Below are positions 42,055-50,584 of a stretch of DNA of 64,000 nt, one piece after another. Made by a program: the position numbers and the translations under genes. The stretch spans positions 1-64,000 of the forward strand of contig JAFQFV010000028.1 in NCBI GenBank assembly GCA_017398555.1. Reading direction: 5' to 3'. How positions within the stretch are numbered: position 1 is the stretch's first letter; every line of letters begins with the position of its first letter. The stretch is from Alistipes sp. (GTDB lineage Bacteria; Bacteroidota; Bacteroidia; Bacteroidales; Rikenellaceae). The notes beneath the pieces are model-generated. The model was not told the DNA's origin. It worked only from the letters and a program-made list of their open reading frames with translations, and made no database searches.

Positions 42055-45000
42055 TTAGAATACAAGAGTTACACCTATGTTATAAATTCTGTTGTTAGGA
42101 TAGTTTGCCGCACCTGTCTGCAGATCCGGATCCCACAACTTGAATGGAGAGAATGTGAGCAGGTTCATACCTGACAGATAGATTCTCAGTCGATCGATAT
42201 GAGCCTTCTGCATAATACGACTTGGAAGGGTATAACCTATCTCGGCATTCTTGAGACGGATATATCGGCCATCAACCATCCAATAGGTAGAGGTCTGACT
42301 GTTATTGCTATTGGCACCGATTGTCAGTCGTGGATACTTCGCATCGCGGTTATCCTCTGTCCAATAGTTACCATACAGGTCTGAGAATACGTTTGAGTGA
42401 CGTGACTTAGTTGCGCTGAATGGCTGTGTATAGGTGTTGTTGATAAAGAAGTTACAATTATCTACACCCTGGAAGAATACCGACACATCAAAGCCCTTGT
42501 AGCGAACAGATGCGCCAAAACCGTAAGAGATTTCAGGAACGTTCGGGAATCCGATAGGCTTTTTATCGTAGTCATTAACCACGCCGTCACCGTTGATATC
42601 AATATAGCGGATATCACCCGGCTTAACCTCACCGAACTGCTGCTGTGGCCAAGCGTCAATCTCCTCCTGGCTCTGGAACAGACCATCTGCTACAAGACCG
42701 AAGGTCTGCCAGTTGCTCTGGCCGATACGGTTCTGATAGAGGTACTCCCAATCAGGCTGGTCGTTATCCAAAATAGTGTTGTGTGCATAGGTGAAGTTTG
42801 CTCGTGCAGTAACATCTACCTGACCAAACTTCTGGTGGTACTCGATAGAGGCATCAAAACCCTCATTATGCATCTTACCTACGTTGATATAAGGCTTGTT
42901 GGTAAGACCGGCAATCTCAGGAATAGATGTTGCCTGGAGGAAGATACCGCTACGATAGTCATTAAAGTAGTCTGCCTGAATCTTGAGCTTTCCAAAGAGC
43001 GAGAAGTCCAGACCGACATTGAACTTACGTACAGTCTCCCAACCCACATTCGGATTTGGATAGTCTCCCAGGCGGATACCTGTGTATGCTGTATTTGCGC
43101 TACCGAAGTAGTAGGTATATCCATTCTCGATAGTCTCAAGGTAGATAAATCGGCGATCACCACCAATCTGGTCGTTACCTACAAGACCGTAAGAGACCTT
43201 AAACTTGAGCAGATCGACAACATCCTTCGCCTTCTCGAAGAATGGCTCCTCCGAGAGTGCCCAACCGGCAGCTACAGATGGGAAGAAACCGAAACGATTA
43301 CCCGGCGAGAAGTTCTCTGAACCGTTGTAACCGAAGTTTGCCTCGATAAAGTAGCGGTTGTCATAGTCATAAGTTACACGACCTGCAATACCCTGGTTAC
43401 GGTATGGGAGGAACTTATCAGGGTCGGTCTCTGATGTATTAATATAGTTCTTCTGAGAGTGCTGATAGAGGAACAGAGCACCCACAGAGTGGCGACCGAA
43501 TGTGCGAGCATAGTTAATCGAAGCCTCAAGGTATGAGGTACGACGGCTGTTGCTTGACTTGCTCAGCGAGAGGCTCTCCTCACCAACTACAGTCTCGGTC
43601 TTAATCAGATTACCCTCCTCATCACGACCGGAAGCAATCCACTGCTGAGGGGTCTTGATACGGGCAACATGCTGGTAGTTCATAGCATCGAATGCAAACT
43701 TGAGGTTTGCAGTAAGGCCCTTGGTAATCCAATTGCTGAAATCCTGCTGGAGGTTAATTGTAGAGGTTGCAGTATTCCAGAACTTCTCACGATAACCCTT
43801 CTGTGTAAGGAGCACGTATGGGTTGGCACCATCATTATCTGCAGGGCCTGAGAGTGTTCCATCAGAGTAGAAGAGCGGATATGCAATCGGAGTGGTGTTG
43901 AGTGTATAGCTCCAGATGCTGCTTGCATCACCACCCGGCTCATTCTTGCGCTCGAAAGAGGTTGCAAGGTTGATGTTGAGCTTGGTGTACTTGAATACCT
44001 GAACATCCACATTTGAGCGGAAGTTATAACGACGATAGTAGAGAGAGGTGTCGTAGTTCTTCATATTATCTACGGCAAACAGACCCGCCTCGTTATAGAA
44101 AGCACCTGAGATGTAGTACTTTGCAATATCACCACCACCACTTACAGAGACATTAATCTTCTCATTCCAAGTCTGGTCCTTATAGAGTGTATTGAGCCAA
44201 TCTACATTCGGATAGAGGTCAGTATCCTCACCTGAGCGGAACTTCTCGATGGTCTCTGGAGAGTAGTGCATAGAGCCTGTAGCCTCATTCCACATCTCGG
44301 CAAACTGAACGCCGTCGAGCATCTGCGGAGTCTTTGTAGGGCTTACAAGGCCCGCCTCCATAGAGAGTGATACCTTTGGTTTGCCATTCTCACCACTGCG
44401 GGTAGTAATCATTACAACACCATTTGCACCACGCACACCATAGATTGCTGTTGCAGATGCATCCTTAAGGATACTCATCTCCTTGATATCATCGACATTG
44501 ACAAGGTCCATATCGCGCTCGATACCATCCACCAGAATAAGCGGAGTCTTACTCTCACCGAAGGTTGAGATACCACGAATCCAGAATGTAGAACCTGCAC
44601 CGGGCTCACCTGAACGCTGAACAGATACCACACCGGCGAGCTGACCTGCAATATTTCCTGACAACTTAGCCACAGGAGCCTTCAAATCGTCAAGAGATAC
44701 AGATGAGATAGCACCGACGATACTTGCCTTCTTCTGTGTACCATAACCCACGATGACAACATCCTCCACCTGAGTAGTTGCCTGCTTGAGGCGGATAGTT
44801 GTATTGGTTGTAAAATCTCTTACAGCCATCTCAACATCCTGATAACCGATAAATGACACTGCCAAAACGGCCAGAGCGTTGTCGCACTTGAGTGTAAAGT
44901 TACCATCAAGGTCGGCAGAGGTACCGATAGTCGAGTTCTTAATCCAAACAGATGCTCCGATAACAGGCTCGCCTGTTACATCATCAATAATACGACCTGA

Positions 45001-45372
45001 GATGGTCTTATCCTTGCTCGGAGCAGCAGCGGTCTGCTGTACCTCTCTCTTCTGAGGCAACAGCACGATGTCATTCTGACTGATGACATAAGTTACACTC
45101 TTACCCTCAAGAGCAGTGTTGAGCAGCTTCTCTACGCTCTGCTGACCGGCAGGAACAGAGATAGAGATGTCATTTGGCAGATCTCCCGACCACGAGAAGC
45201 GGTAAGAGGTGCCTGCTTCAATCTTCTCAATGAGCTGTTTTAATGTCTTTGCACCTGTAGCATCAATCTTTGCTGCACTCTGTGCGCTTGCCACTGACAC
45301 CGAGATGCTTAACATTAGGCATACGACAACAAGTCGCAGCGCCAATTTAAGTAGATTTCGTTTCATAAGCAT
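42055..45372 (-). CDS. SusC-family TonB-dependent transporter with STN signalling domain
   Basis: A 1105-residue outer-membrane transporter. After the signal peptide (about residues 1-30) comes a secretin/TonB short N-terminal (STN) domain, residues 35-110 (LKQLIEKIEAGTSYRFSWSG). Then a carboxypeptidase-regulatory-like domain (KTISGRIIDDVTGEPVIGAS), a plug with ILKDASATAIYGVRGANGVV, and a long barrel ending in YNIGVTLVF. The STN domain is the part that contacts a FecR anti-sigma protein, which here is encoded 25 bp upstream. Energy comes from TonB-ExbBD at the inner membrane. It probably imports oligosaccharides released at the surface. The start may be the ATG at 45372 or 45366 (MKRN). Confidence 0.96.
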   Translation of the reverse strand: MLMKRNLLKLALRLVVVCLMLSISVSVASAQSAAKIDATGAKTLKQLIEKIEAGTSYRFSWSGDLPNDISISVPAGQQSVEKLLNTALEGKSVTYVISQNDIVLLPQKREVQQTAAAPSKDKTISGRIIDDVTGEPVIGASVWIKNSTIGTSADLDGNFTLKCDNALAVLAVSFIGYQDVEMAVRDFTTNTTIRLKQATTQVEDVVIVGYGTQKKASIVGAISSVSLDDLKAPVAKLSGNIAGQLAGVVSVQRSGEPGAGSTFWIRGISTFGESKTPLILVDGIERDMDLVNVDDIKEMSILKDASATAIYGVRGANGVVMITTRSGENGKPKVSLSMEAGLVSPTKTPQMLDGVQFAEMWNEATGSMHYSPETIEKFRSGEDTDLYPNVDWLNTLYKDQTWNEKINVSVSGGGDIAKYYISGAFYNEAGLFAVDNMKNYDTSLYYRRYNFRSNVDVQVFKYTKLNINLATSFERKNEPGGDASSIWSYTLNTTPIAYPLFYSDGTLSGPADNDGANPYVLLTQKGYREKFWNTATSTINLQQDFSNWITKGLTANLKFAFDAMNYQHVARIKTPQQWIASGRDEEGNLIKTETVVGEESLSLSKSSNSRRTSYLEASINYARTFGRHSVGALFLYQHSQKNYINTSETDPDKFLPYRNQGIAGRVTYDYDNRYFIEANFGYNGSENFSPGNRFGFFPSVAAGWALSEEPFFEKAKDVVDLLKFKVSYGLVGNDQIGGDRRFIYLETIENGYTYYFGSANTAYTGIRLGDYPNPNVGWETVRKFNVGLDFSLFGKLKIQADYFNDYRSGIFLQATSIPEIAGLTNKPYINVGKMHNEGFDASIEYHQKFGQVDVTARANFTYAHNTILDNDQPDWEYLYQNRIGQSNWQTFGLVADGLFQSQEEIDAWPQQQFGEVKPGDIRYIDINGDGVVNDYDKKPIGFPNVPEISYGFGASVRYKGFDVSVFFQGVDNCNFFINNTYTQPFSATKSRHSNVFSDLYGNYWTEDNRDAKYPRLTIGANSNNSQTSTYWMVDGRYIRLKNAEIGYTLPSRIMQKAHIDRLRIYLSGMNLLTFSPFKLWDPDLQTGAANYPNNRIYNIGVTLVF

Positions 45373-45397
45373 TTTATTATAGTAGTTTAAGTTATGA

Positions 45398-46369
45398 CTA
45401 TCTGTCGATGATTATTGCATCACCCTCTCGGCGGAATGAGGTACCGGTAGAGAGTGTGACAATCTTCAGTGTATGGTCAAGGGCATTTGAACGGTCGATA
45501 GTTCCTGTAAACTTAATGCTCTCCATACGCGCATCGGTGAATGAGATGCGGCAATTATATATCTGCTCCAAAGAGTTGATAACCGAACCGAGTGGCTCTG
45601 TCTGGAAGTAACGCTGACCGAATACCTCCAACTCGGCATCAACCTCCACGATATTGACACGACGAGTACCCTTGTCATATACAACCTTCTGATTTGGTTT
45701 AATGGCAACATTGTGGTTTGAGGTCGAGAAGTCGATAGCGCCCTGAATGAGCACCGCCTCGATATTAGAGCTATCTGAATATGCCTTAAAGTTGAACTTT
45801 GTACCCTTCACGACAATATCCGCACCCTTTGCCTTTACCACAAACGGCACTCCGTTCATCTTCACAACATCGAACAATGCCTCTCCGTCAAGATTTACCT
45901 GACGTGACTTTGAGAAGTTGGAGTTAAAGCAGATTGTTGTATTGGCCTTCAGCACCACTGTCGAGCGGTCAGGCAGCACGATAGTCTTATCCTCCATATC
46001 GCCTGCACATATCTCACACATCTGCTCACGCGGATATGTGTAATATAGTGCCGCACCGCCAACCATAGCACAGAGCGCTACAACTGCTGCATAGCGCAAT
46101 ACGGTACGTATCAAGCGAGATTTTCTGCTGCTACACTCCCTCTTAGCTACACGCTCCTTGAACTGAGCCAAACTCTTGTCAGGGTTAATTCCCTTTACCG
46201 CCGCATTGATATCATAGAGCTTGACAACATAATAGAGTTGCTCCAGCTGCTGACGATTCTGCTCGGAGGCATTATACCAACTCTCTACTGCCGAGTTCTC
46301 CTCTGCCGAGAGTTTTCCGTCGATAAAATCGACCAACATAGCCTCTGTAATTTCAATCATTTCTTTCAT
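45398..46369 (-). CDS. FecR-type anti-sigma factor
   Basis: A 323-residue inner-membrane regulator. Residues 1-85 form the cytoplasmic sigma-binding region (EITEAMLVDFIDGKLSAEEN). One membrane segment lies at about 88-110 (RYAAVVALCAMVGGAALYY). The periplasmic part contains the FecR domain (VVLKANTTICFNSNFSKSR, GEALFDV) and a C-terminal DUF4974-like domain (NSLEQIYNCRISFTD). It senses the state of the STN-type SusC through the periplasm and releases the ECF sigma factor. Unusually, its partner sigma gene is divergent rather than upstream on the same strand. Confidence 0.93.
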   Translation of the reverse strand: MKEMIEITEAMLVDFIDGKLSAEENSAVESWYNASEQNRQQLEQLYYVVKLYDINAAVKGINPDKSLAQFKERVAKRECSSRKSRLIRTVLRYAAVVALCAMVGGAALYYTYPREQMCEICAGDMEDKTIVLPDRSTVVLKANTTICFNSNFSKSRQVNLDGEALFDVVKMNGVPFVVKAKGADIVVKGTKFNFKAYSDSSNIEAVLIQGAIDFSTSNHNVAIKPNQKVVYDKGTRRVNIVEVDAELEVFGQRYFQTEPLGSVINSLEQIYNCRISFTDARMESIKFTGTIDRSNALDHTLKIVTLSTGTSFRREGDAIIIDR

Positions 46370-46502
46370 AATAACACCTTAGTTATATATTAATACAACT
46401 TTACACCACAATCTCCTACCTAACTGGCAACTTTTATTTTTTTTACTGTTTTTATACTCCTTTTGTTTGATAAATAGTGAAAAATCCCATATCTTTGTGG
46501 AT
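46370..46502. promoter_or_regulatory. Divergent control region of the PUL
   Basis: A 133-bp region between fecR (minus) and the ECF sigma gene (plus). The plus-strand promoter is at 46466-46497. For the minus strand no TAnnTTTG box is seen upstream of fecR. Instead the minus strand carries GTTGCCAGTTAGGTAGGAG (about 46413-46431) and then GTGTAAAG, which I regard as a candidate ECF-sigma promoter by position only. Confidence 0.4.
46466..46497 (+). promoter_or_regulatory. Bacteroidetes-type promoter for the ECF sigma gene
   Basis: TTTG (46466-46469) and TATCTTTG (46490-46497) are 20 bp apart. The -7 box ends 5 bp before the ATG at 46503, so the transcript should begin at or within a few bases of the start codon. 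The longer frame beginning at 46467 would have its start inside the promoter and is rejected. Confidence 0.7.
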
Positions 46503-47093
46503 ATGCACGACAAAAAGAAGCAAAGTTTACATAACGATTTAATCGATAACAGTCAGAGTCGGTACTGCGCAGATGCCGATTTTGATTTCGATTCTATCTA
46601 CCTGAACAGCTATCGCGGATTGTGCGCGTATGCCTGCAGATATGTAGATATTGCTACTGCCGAGGAGATTGTGCAGGATACGATGATGTGGCTGTGGGAT
46701 AATCGCCAGACCATAATCCCCGGCAAGAGCGTAGGTGCTCTGTTGCTACGCATTGTCCACAATAAGGCTGTAAATCAGATTAAGCATAACGCCGTCTTTA
46801 CGAAGGTTCACAAGCAGATTGAGAATAATCTGCGCGAGCAGTTCGAGAACCCCGACGTATATCTCTCGACAGAGCTGTCAGAGCTGCTTGAGAGGGCTTT
46901 GGCAAAACTCCCGGAGAATCTGAGGGAGGTATTTATCCTCAGCCGCATAGAGAAGTTGAGCTACAAGGAGATTGCCGATCGTCTTGGCATAAATGTAAAG
47001 GCTGTGGATAATCGTCTTGCCCGCACGATGAAGATTCTCAAAGAGGAGCTGAAGGACTATCTGCCGTTGCTGTTACTCTTCTTAGATCTATAA
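46503..47093 (+). CDS. ECF-type RNA polymerase sigma factor
   Basis: A 196-residue sigma-70-family ECF factor. Region 2 is LNSYRGLCAYACRYVDIATAEEIVQDTMMWLWDN (quoted here only to identify it in part: AEEIVQDTMMWLWDN). Region 4 is LPENLREVFILSRIEKLSYK followed by EIADRLGINVKAVDNRLART, a helix-turn-helix. It should direct transcription of the fecR-susC-susD operon once released by FecR. I start it at 46503 because the promoter lies inside the longer upstream frame. The gene is closed by the terminator at 47094-47130. Confidence 0.9.
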   Translation: MHDKKKQSLHNDLIDNSQSRYCADADFDFDSIYLNSYRGLCAYACRYVDIATAEEIVQDTMMWLWDNRQTIIPGKSVGALLLRIVHNKAVNQIKHNAVFTKVHKQIENNLREQFENPDVYLSTELSELLERALAKLPENLREVFILSRIEKLSYKEIADRLGINVKAVDNRLARTMKILKEELKDYLPLLLLFLDL

Positions 47094-47130
47094 AAAATAG
47101 ACCCCGAGGCGATGCTTCGGGGTCTATTTT
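47094..47130. terminator. Strong bidirectional intrinsic terminator
   Basis: AAAATAGACCCCGA (47094-47107) and TCGGGGTCTATTTT (47117-47130) form a 14-bp stem with a 9-nt loop; the A and T ends supply the U-run in either direction. It lies between the convergent sigma gene and tryptophanase gene. Confidence 0.88.
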
Positions 47131-47145
47131 GTTATGGCGTTGCTG

Positions 47146-48519
47146 TTACAATCTCTCCAACTTAACGGTGAAGTGACGCATCAGCTCAGTCTCCCAAACA
47201 ATCTTCACACCGCGAGTAATCTCGTGACGGCGATCAAATACATTCTTCAGAGCCACAGCGATAACATCCATATGGTTGTTTGTATATACTCGACGAGCTA
47301 CGCAAAGACGGAGCAGGTCAAGACCACCAAAGCGGTTCTCACGAGTTACAGGGTCACGGTCAGCAAGGATGTAACCAATCTCGCAACCACGAACGCCCGC
47401 CTCAAGGTAGAGCTCGACAGCAAGTGTCTGTGCAGGGAACTCCTCCTTTGGAACAGATGTAAGCACCTTTGACGCATCTACGAAGATAGCGTGACCACCT
47501 GCAGGGCGCTGGTAAGGGATACCGAACTCATCAAGGCGAGCAGCGAGGTACTGCACCTGACGGATACGTGTATCGAGGTTATCAAACTCTGTATTCTCAT
47601 CAAGACCAACTGCGAGAGCCTCCATATCGCGGCCATTCATACCACCATAAGTGAGGTAACCCTCAAATGGGATACAGAAACGCTTTGCACCCTCGTACCA
47701 ATCCTCGTGGCGAGTAGCGATAAAACCACCCATATTCACGATACCGTCCTTCTTTGCAGACATTGTCATCGCATCAGCAAGTGAGTAGATCTCGGCAACA
47801 ATCTCCTTGATGCTCTTATCGGCATAACCCTCCTCACGAGTCTTGATGAAGTATGCATTCTCAGCAAAACGAGCAGAGTCGAGCACCACACGCTTACCAT
47901 ACTTATCAGCAATAGCTCGTACCTCACGCAGGTTCTGCATAGATACAGGCTGACCACCTGCAGTATTGTTTGTAATGGTTACGATGATGAACGGCACCTT
48001 CTCATGGTGCTCAGCCAGAGCAGCCTCAAGCTTCTTAGGATCAACGTTACCCTTGAATGGAATCTCAAGCTGTGTATCCTTAGCCTCATCGATAGTGCAA
48101 TCGAGAGCTGTCGCCTTACGTGACTCAATATGACCCTTAGTAGTGTCAAAGTGAGAGTTTCCAGAGACAATATCGCCCTGCTTTACAAGGTGGCTGAACA
48201 GAACGTTCTCTGCTGCACGACCCTGGTGTGTAGGGATAACATACTCAAAACCTGTCAGGCGGGTGATAGTCTCCTTGAGGTGGAAGAATGATGTTGAGCC
48301 GGCATAGCTCTCATCGCCCATCATCATTGCTGCCCACTGGCGATCAGACATCGCACCTGTACCAGAGTCGGTGAGGCAGTCGATATATACCTGATCTGCA
48401 CGAAGTTGGAAGAGGTTGTAGTGTGCCTCTTTCATCCACTGCTCACGCTCCTCACGTGTGCTCTTACGAATTGGCTCTACCATCTTGATACGCCATGATT
48501 CTGCAAAAGGTAATTCCAT
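47146..48519 (-). CDS. tnaA: Tryptophanase
   Basis: A 457-residue PLP enzyme of the beta-eliminating lyase family that converts tryptophan to indole, pyruvate and ammonia. The PLP lysine is in MSAKKDG (Lys256 or Lys257). Other family motifs are LTDSGTGAMSD, PTHQGRAAEN and NNTAGGQPVSM. Tyrosine phenol-lyase is the main alternative. I prefer tryptophanase because the block is DSARFAENAYFIK as in E. coli TnaA (TPL has DATRCVENAYFIK), and because the position of the substrate-binding Arg of TPL (SMER) is GCEI here. No TnaC-like leader with Trp codons is seen. Confidence 0.88.
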   Translation of the reverse strand: MELPFAESWRIKMVEPIRKSTREEREQWMKEAHYNLFQLRADQVYIDCLTDSGTGAMSDRQWAAMMMGDESYAGSTSFFHLKETITRLTGFEYVIPTHQGRAAENVLFSHLVKQGDIVSGNSHFDTTKGHIESRKATALDCTIDEAKDTQLEIPFKGNVDPKKLEAALAEHHEKVPFIIVTITNNTAGGQPVSMQNLREVRAIADKYGKRVVLDSARFAENAYFIKTREEGYADKSIKEIVAEIYSLADAMTMSAKKDGIVNMGGFIATRHEDWYEGAKRFCIPFEGYLTYGGMNGRDMEALAVGLDENTEFDNLDTRIRQVQYLAARLDEFGIPYQRPAGGHAIFVDASKVLTSVPKEEFPAQTLAVELYLEAGVRGCEIGYILADRDPVTRENRFGGLDLLRLCVARRVYTNNHMDVIAVALKNVFDRRHEITRGVKIVWETELMRHFTVKLERL

Positions 48520-48569
48520 AATTTTTTAATATTTTATTAGTATTTAAGTTATAATTTTTTCAACATCCA

Positions 48570-48577
48570 CAAAGGTA
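48570..48577 (-). promoter_or_regulatory. Probable -7 element of the tnaA promoter
   Basis: On the minus strand this reads TACCTTTG, matching TAnnTTTG, 50 bp upstream of the tnaA ATG. A good TTTG at the -33 position is not apparent. Transcription would start near 48564 and give a leader of about 45 nt. Confidence 0.45.
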
Positions 48578-48588
48578 ACACTTATTTT

Positions 48589-49899
48589 CTAAATCTGCGC
48601 TCCTAAATCCCTTAATTTTTTGACAAGAGCCTCAATATCGACATCTTTCACGCCACAACCACTCTCTGCGCACATCGCCGCAGCCACACCTGCCGCCTGA
48701 CCTGTACCCATACAGCTCGCCTGAACGCGCATAGATGCAAAGGCCTTGCGATCTGCCGAGAGAGATCGACCCGCAACAAGCAGATTAGGATACTGTTCTG
48801 CTATCAGCGCACGATATGGCACATAGGCAGCCTGCTCAAGGAAGTGTGCAATCTGACTGCTGCCCTTTGTGGCATGAATATCTATCGGATGGGCACCACG
48901 AGAGATGCTATCCTCATATCTATAACCGGAGATATACTCCTCTGCCGTCATAGTATGTACACCCTTTATTCTACGAGTCTCTCGAACACCTGCCTGTGTT
49001 GCCACAGATGCCACATAGCAGTTCTCAAACTCCTTGAAGTTGTTTCGAAGAATATCTGCCATACGATAGACATCCTCCCTTAGGCGGCACTCGGCAGCGG
49101 TATAGTCACGATTATCGCACGCATTGCCAGCCGTGCGGGTCATATTGACAGCCACGCAACCCTCATGCAGCGTTGTACAGAACCACGGGCCACCGAACTC
49201 AGGGATATCGAGTTGCTCGGCGTGCTCGAGCAGATACTCTCTAATTGGCAGGCAGTGGCAATTCTCGCCCTGCTTATTGTGGTGCATCGCCTCAAAGACA
49301 AGTGGCGAGGCTGTATCCACTCCCGCAAGGACAAAGTAGGTCGAGAGCGGTTGCAACGGCTCGCCATTCTGCTCCTGCATCGGCACACCCGCCATAGCTG
49401 CCAGGTCAGCATCGCCCGTACAGTCGATAAAAATCTTTGCTGTAAGTGCCTCTGTGCCATTTTTATTCTCAAAGAGGATAGAGTCAATCTTGCCATCATC
49501 ACCCATAGTGCAACCCGACAGATAGCTGTTCATATAGAGCTCTATACCGGCCTCCAAGACCATTCGCTGCATACAGAGCTTGTATAGTTCGGGGTCGAAG
49601 GCTACATTGCCGAGCGGTTTTTCGATATATCCGCCACCCATAGCCTCAAGGCGCTCCAAAAACTCATAAGGGATACCGCCTATCACCCTCTTATTTTGGT
49701 ACGTAAAGACGCTTAGCGGCATAACAAGGCCTGCCGTGGCCATACCTCCCAAAAATCCAAATCTCTCGACAAGGGCTACCTTCGCACCCTCACGCGCAGC
49801 CGCAATAGCTGCAAAAACACCTGCAGGGCCGCCGCCAACAACGACAACATCGTAGCTACCGACCACTGCCACCTGCTTTGTAATGGTTATCTCTCTCAT
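48589..49899 (-). CDS. FAD-dependent oxidoreductase (FAD_oxidored family), third homologue
   Basis: A 436-residue cytosolic flavoprotein. The FAD motif is YDVVVVGGGPAGVFAAIAAA (residues 14-33), then GGMATAGLVMPLS, IFIDCTGDADLAAMAG (about 160-175) and NLLVAGRSLSADRKAFASMR near the C-terminus. It shares the PF12831 plan with the tandem pair at 24941-27674 but is clearly more divergent, with EKPLGNVAFDPELYKL marking a different subgroup. The substrate is unknown. It begins 1 bp downstream of the rnhB stop, so the two are probably co-transcribed, and it is followed by tnaA. Confidence 0.8.
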   Translation of the reverse strand: MREITITKQVAVVGSYDVVVVGGGPAGVFAAIAAAREGAKVALVERFGFLGGMATAGLVMPLSVFTYQNKRVIGGIPYEFLERLEAMGGGYIEKPLGNVAFDPELYKLCMQRMVLEAGIELYMNSYLSGCTMGDDGKIDSILFENKNGTEALTAKIFIDCTGDADLAAMAGVPMQEQNGEPLQPLSTYFVLAGVDTASPLVFEAMHHNKQGENCHCLPIREYLLEHAEQLDIPEFGGPWFCTTLHEGCVAVNMTRTAGNACDNRDYTAAECRLREDVYRMADILRNNFKEFENCYVASVATQAGVRETRRIKGVHTMTAEEYISGYRYEDSISRGAHPIDIHATKGSSQIAHFLEQAAYVPYRALIAEQYPNLLVAGRSLSADRKAFASMRVQASCMGTGQAAGVAAAMCAESGCGVKDVDIEALVKKLRDLGAQI

Positions 49900-49900
49900 A

Positions 49901-50497
49901 TCAGAATAGTGATAATTGGTCTATCTCGTGGTTAAATGTCTTTCTATGGTGGGGTGAGAGGCCATACTCAAGCACCGCCAAACGATGCTCCTTGGTTGGA
50001 TAGCCCTTATTTTTTGCCCACCCGTACATCGGATACTCCTCGGCAATGCGGAGCATATACTCATCGCGAAAGGTCTTTGCAAGCACCGACGCTGCCGCAA
50101 TATCGGCATACTTACCATCACCTTTTATTATACATTGGTAAGGCAGTGTAAGATGTGTTCTGAAGCGATTGCCATCTATCACCAGAAACTCCGGCGACGG
50201 ATTGAGCCTCTCGGCTGCCAAAGACATACCCTCAAATGAGGCGTTGAGGATATTTATCTCATCTATCCTCTCGGCACTCACCGCCTCAACAGCCCACGCC
50301 ACAGCCTCACGGCAGATAATCTCACGCAACAGATTGCGATTCTTCTCCGACATCTGCTTGGAGTCGTTCAGTAGCGGATGGTGAAAATCGGGCGGAAGAA
50401 TTACCGCCGCAGCAAAGACAGGGCCGGCAAGACAACCTCGTCCCGCCTCATCGCACCCCGCCTCAAGGAGCTCTGTTTGATAAAAATTTGGTAACAT
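49901..50497 (-). CDS. rnhB: Ribonuclease HII
   Basis: A 198-residue RNase HII that removes ribonucleotides and RNA primers from DNA. The catalytic start is GCDEAGRGCLAGPVFAAAV (residues 13-31, with DEAGRG as the signature), and further acidic residues are in VIDGNRF and DIAAASVLAKTFRD. The start is placed at 50497 (MLPNFYQTE), because upstream in-frame codons cross the promoter -7 box at 50503-50510 and do not look like this family. It ends 1 bp before the FAD oxidoreductase start codon. Confidence 0.93.
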   Translation of the reverse strand: MLPNFYQTELLEAGCDEAGRGCLAGPVFAAAVILPPDFHHPLLNDSKQMSEKNRNLLREIICREAVAWAVEAVSAERIDEINILNASFEGMSLAAERLNPSPEFLVIDGNRFRTHLTLPYQCIIKGDGKYADIAAASVLAKTFRDEYMLRIAEEYPMYGWAKNKGYPTKEHRLAVLEYGLSPHHRKTFNHEIDQLSLF

Positions 50498-50502
50498 ATA
50501 TA

Positions 50503-50510
50503 CAAAGGTA
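50503..50510 (-). promoter_or_regulatory. -7 promoter element for rnhB, adjacent to the start codon
   Basis: On the minus strand this reads TACCTTTG and is followed by five bases (TATAT) and then the rnhB ATG. No convincing TTTG sits 19-21 bp upstream. If functional, transcription starts at or next to the start codon. Confidence 0.45.
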
Positions 50511-50584
50511 TCTATTTTTTCACAAATTTTCGGTAACTTTACCACAAAATAATAGTTACTAATTAACAGAATTGCACTCCATAT

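Noticed and set aside
46467..46502. Upstream start for the ECF sigma factor
   Set aside because: The codons coincide with the -33 and -7 promoter elements. The ATG at 46503 fits promoter geometry and family length.
47146..48519. Tyrosine phenol-lyase
   Set aside because: The DSARFAENAYFIK block and GCEI at the position of the TPL-specific SMER favour tryptophanase.
48519..48565. Five-codon mini-ORF (MLKKL) in the tnaA leader as a TnaC-like regulator
   Set aside because: It contains no Trp or Pro codons, no Rho-site spacer is visible, and such a short frame is expected by chance in AT-rich DNA.
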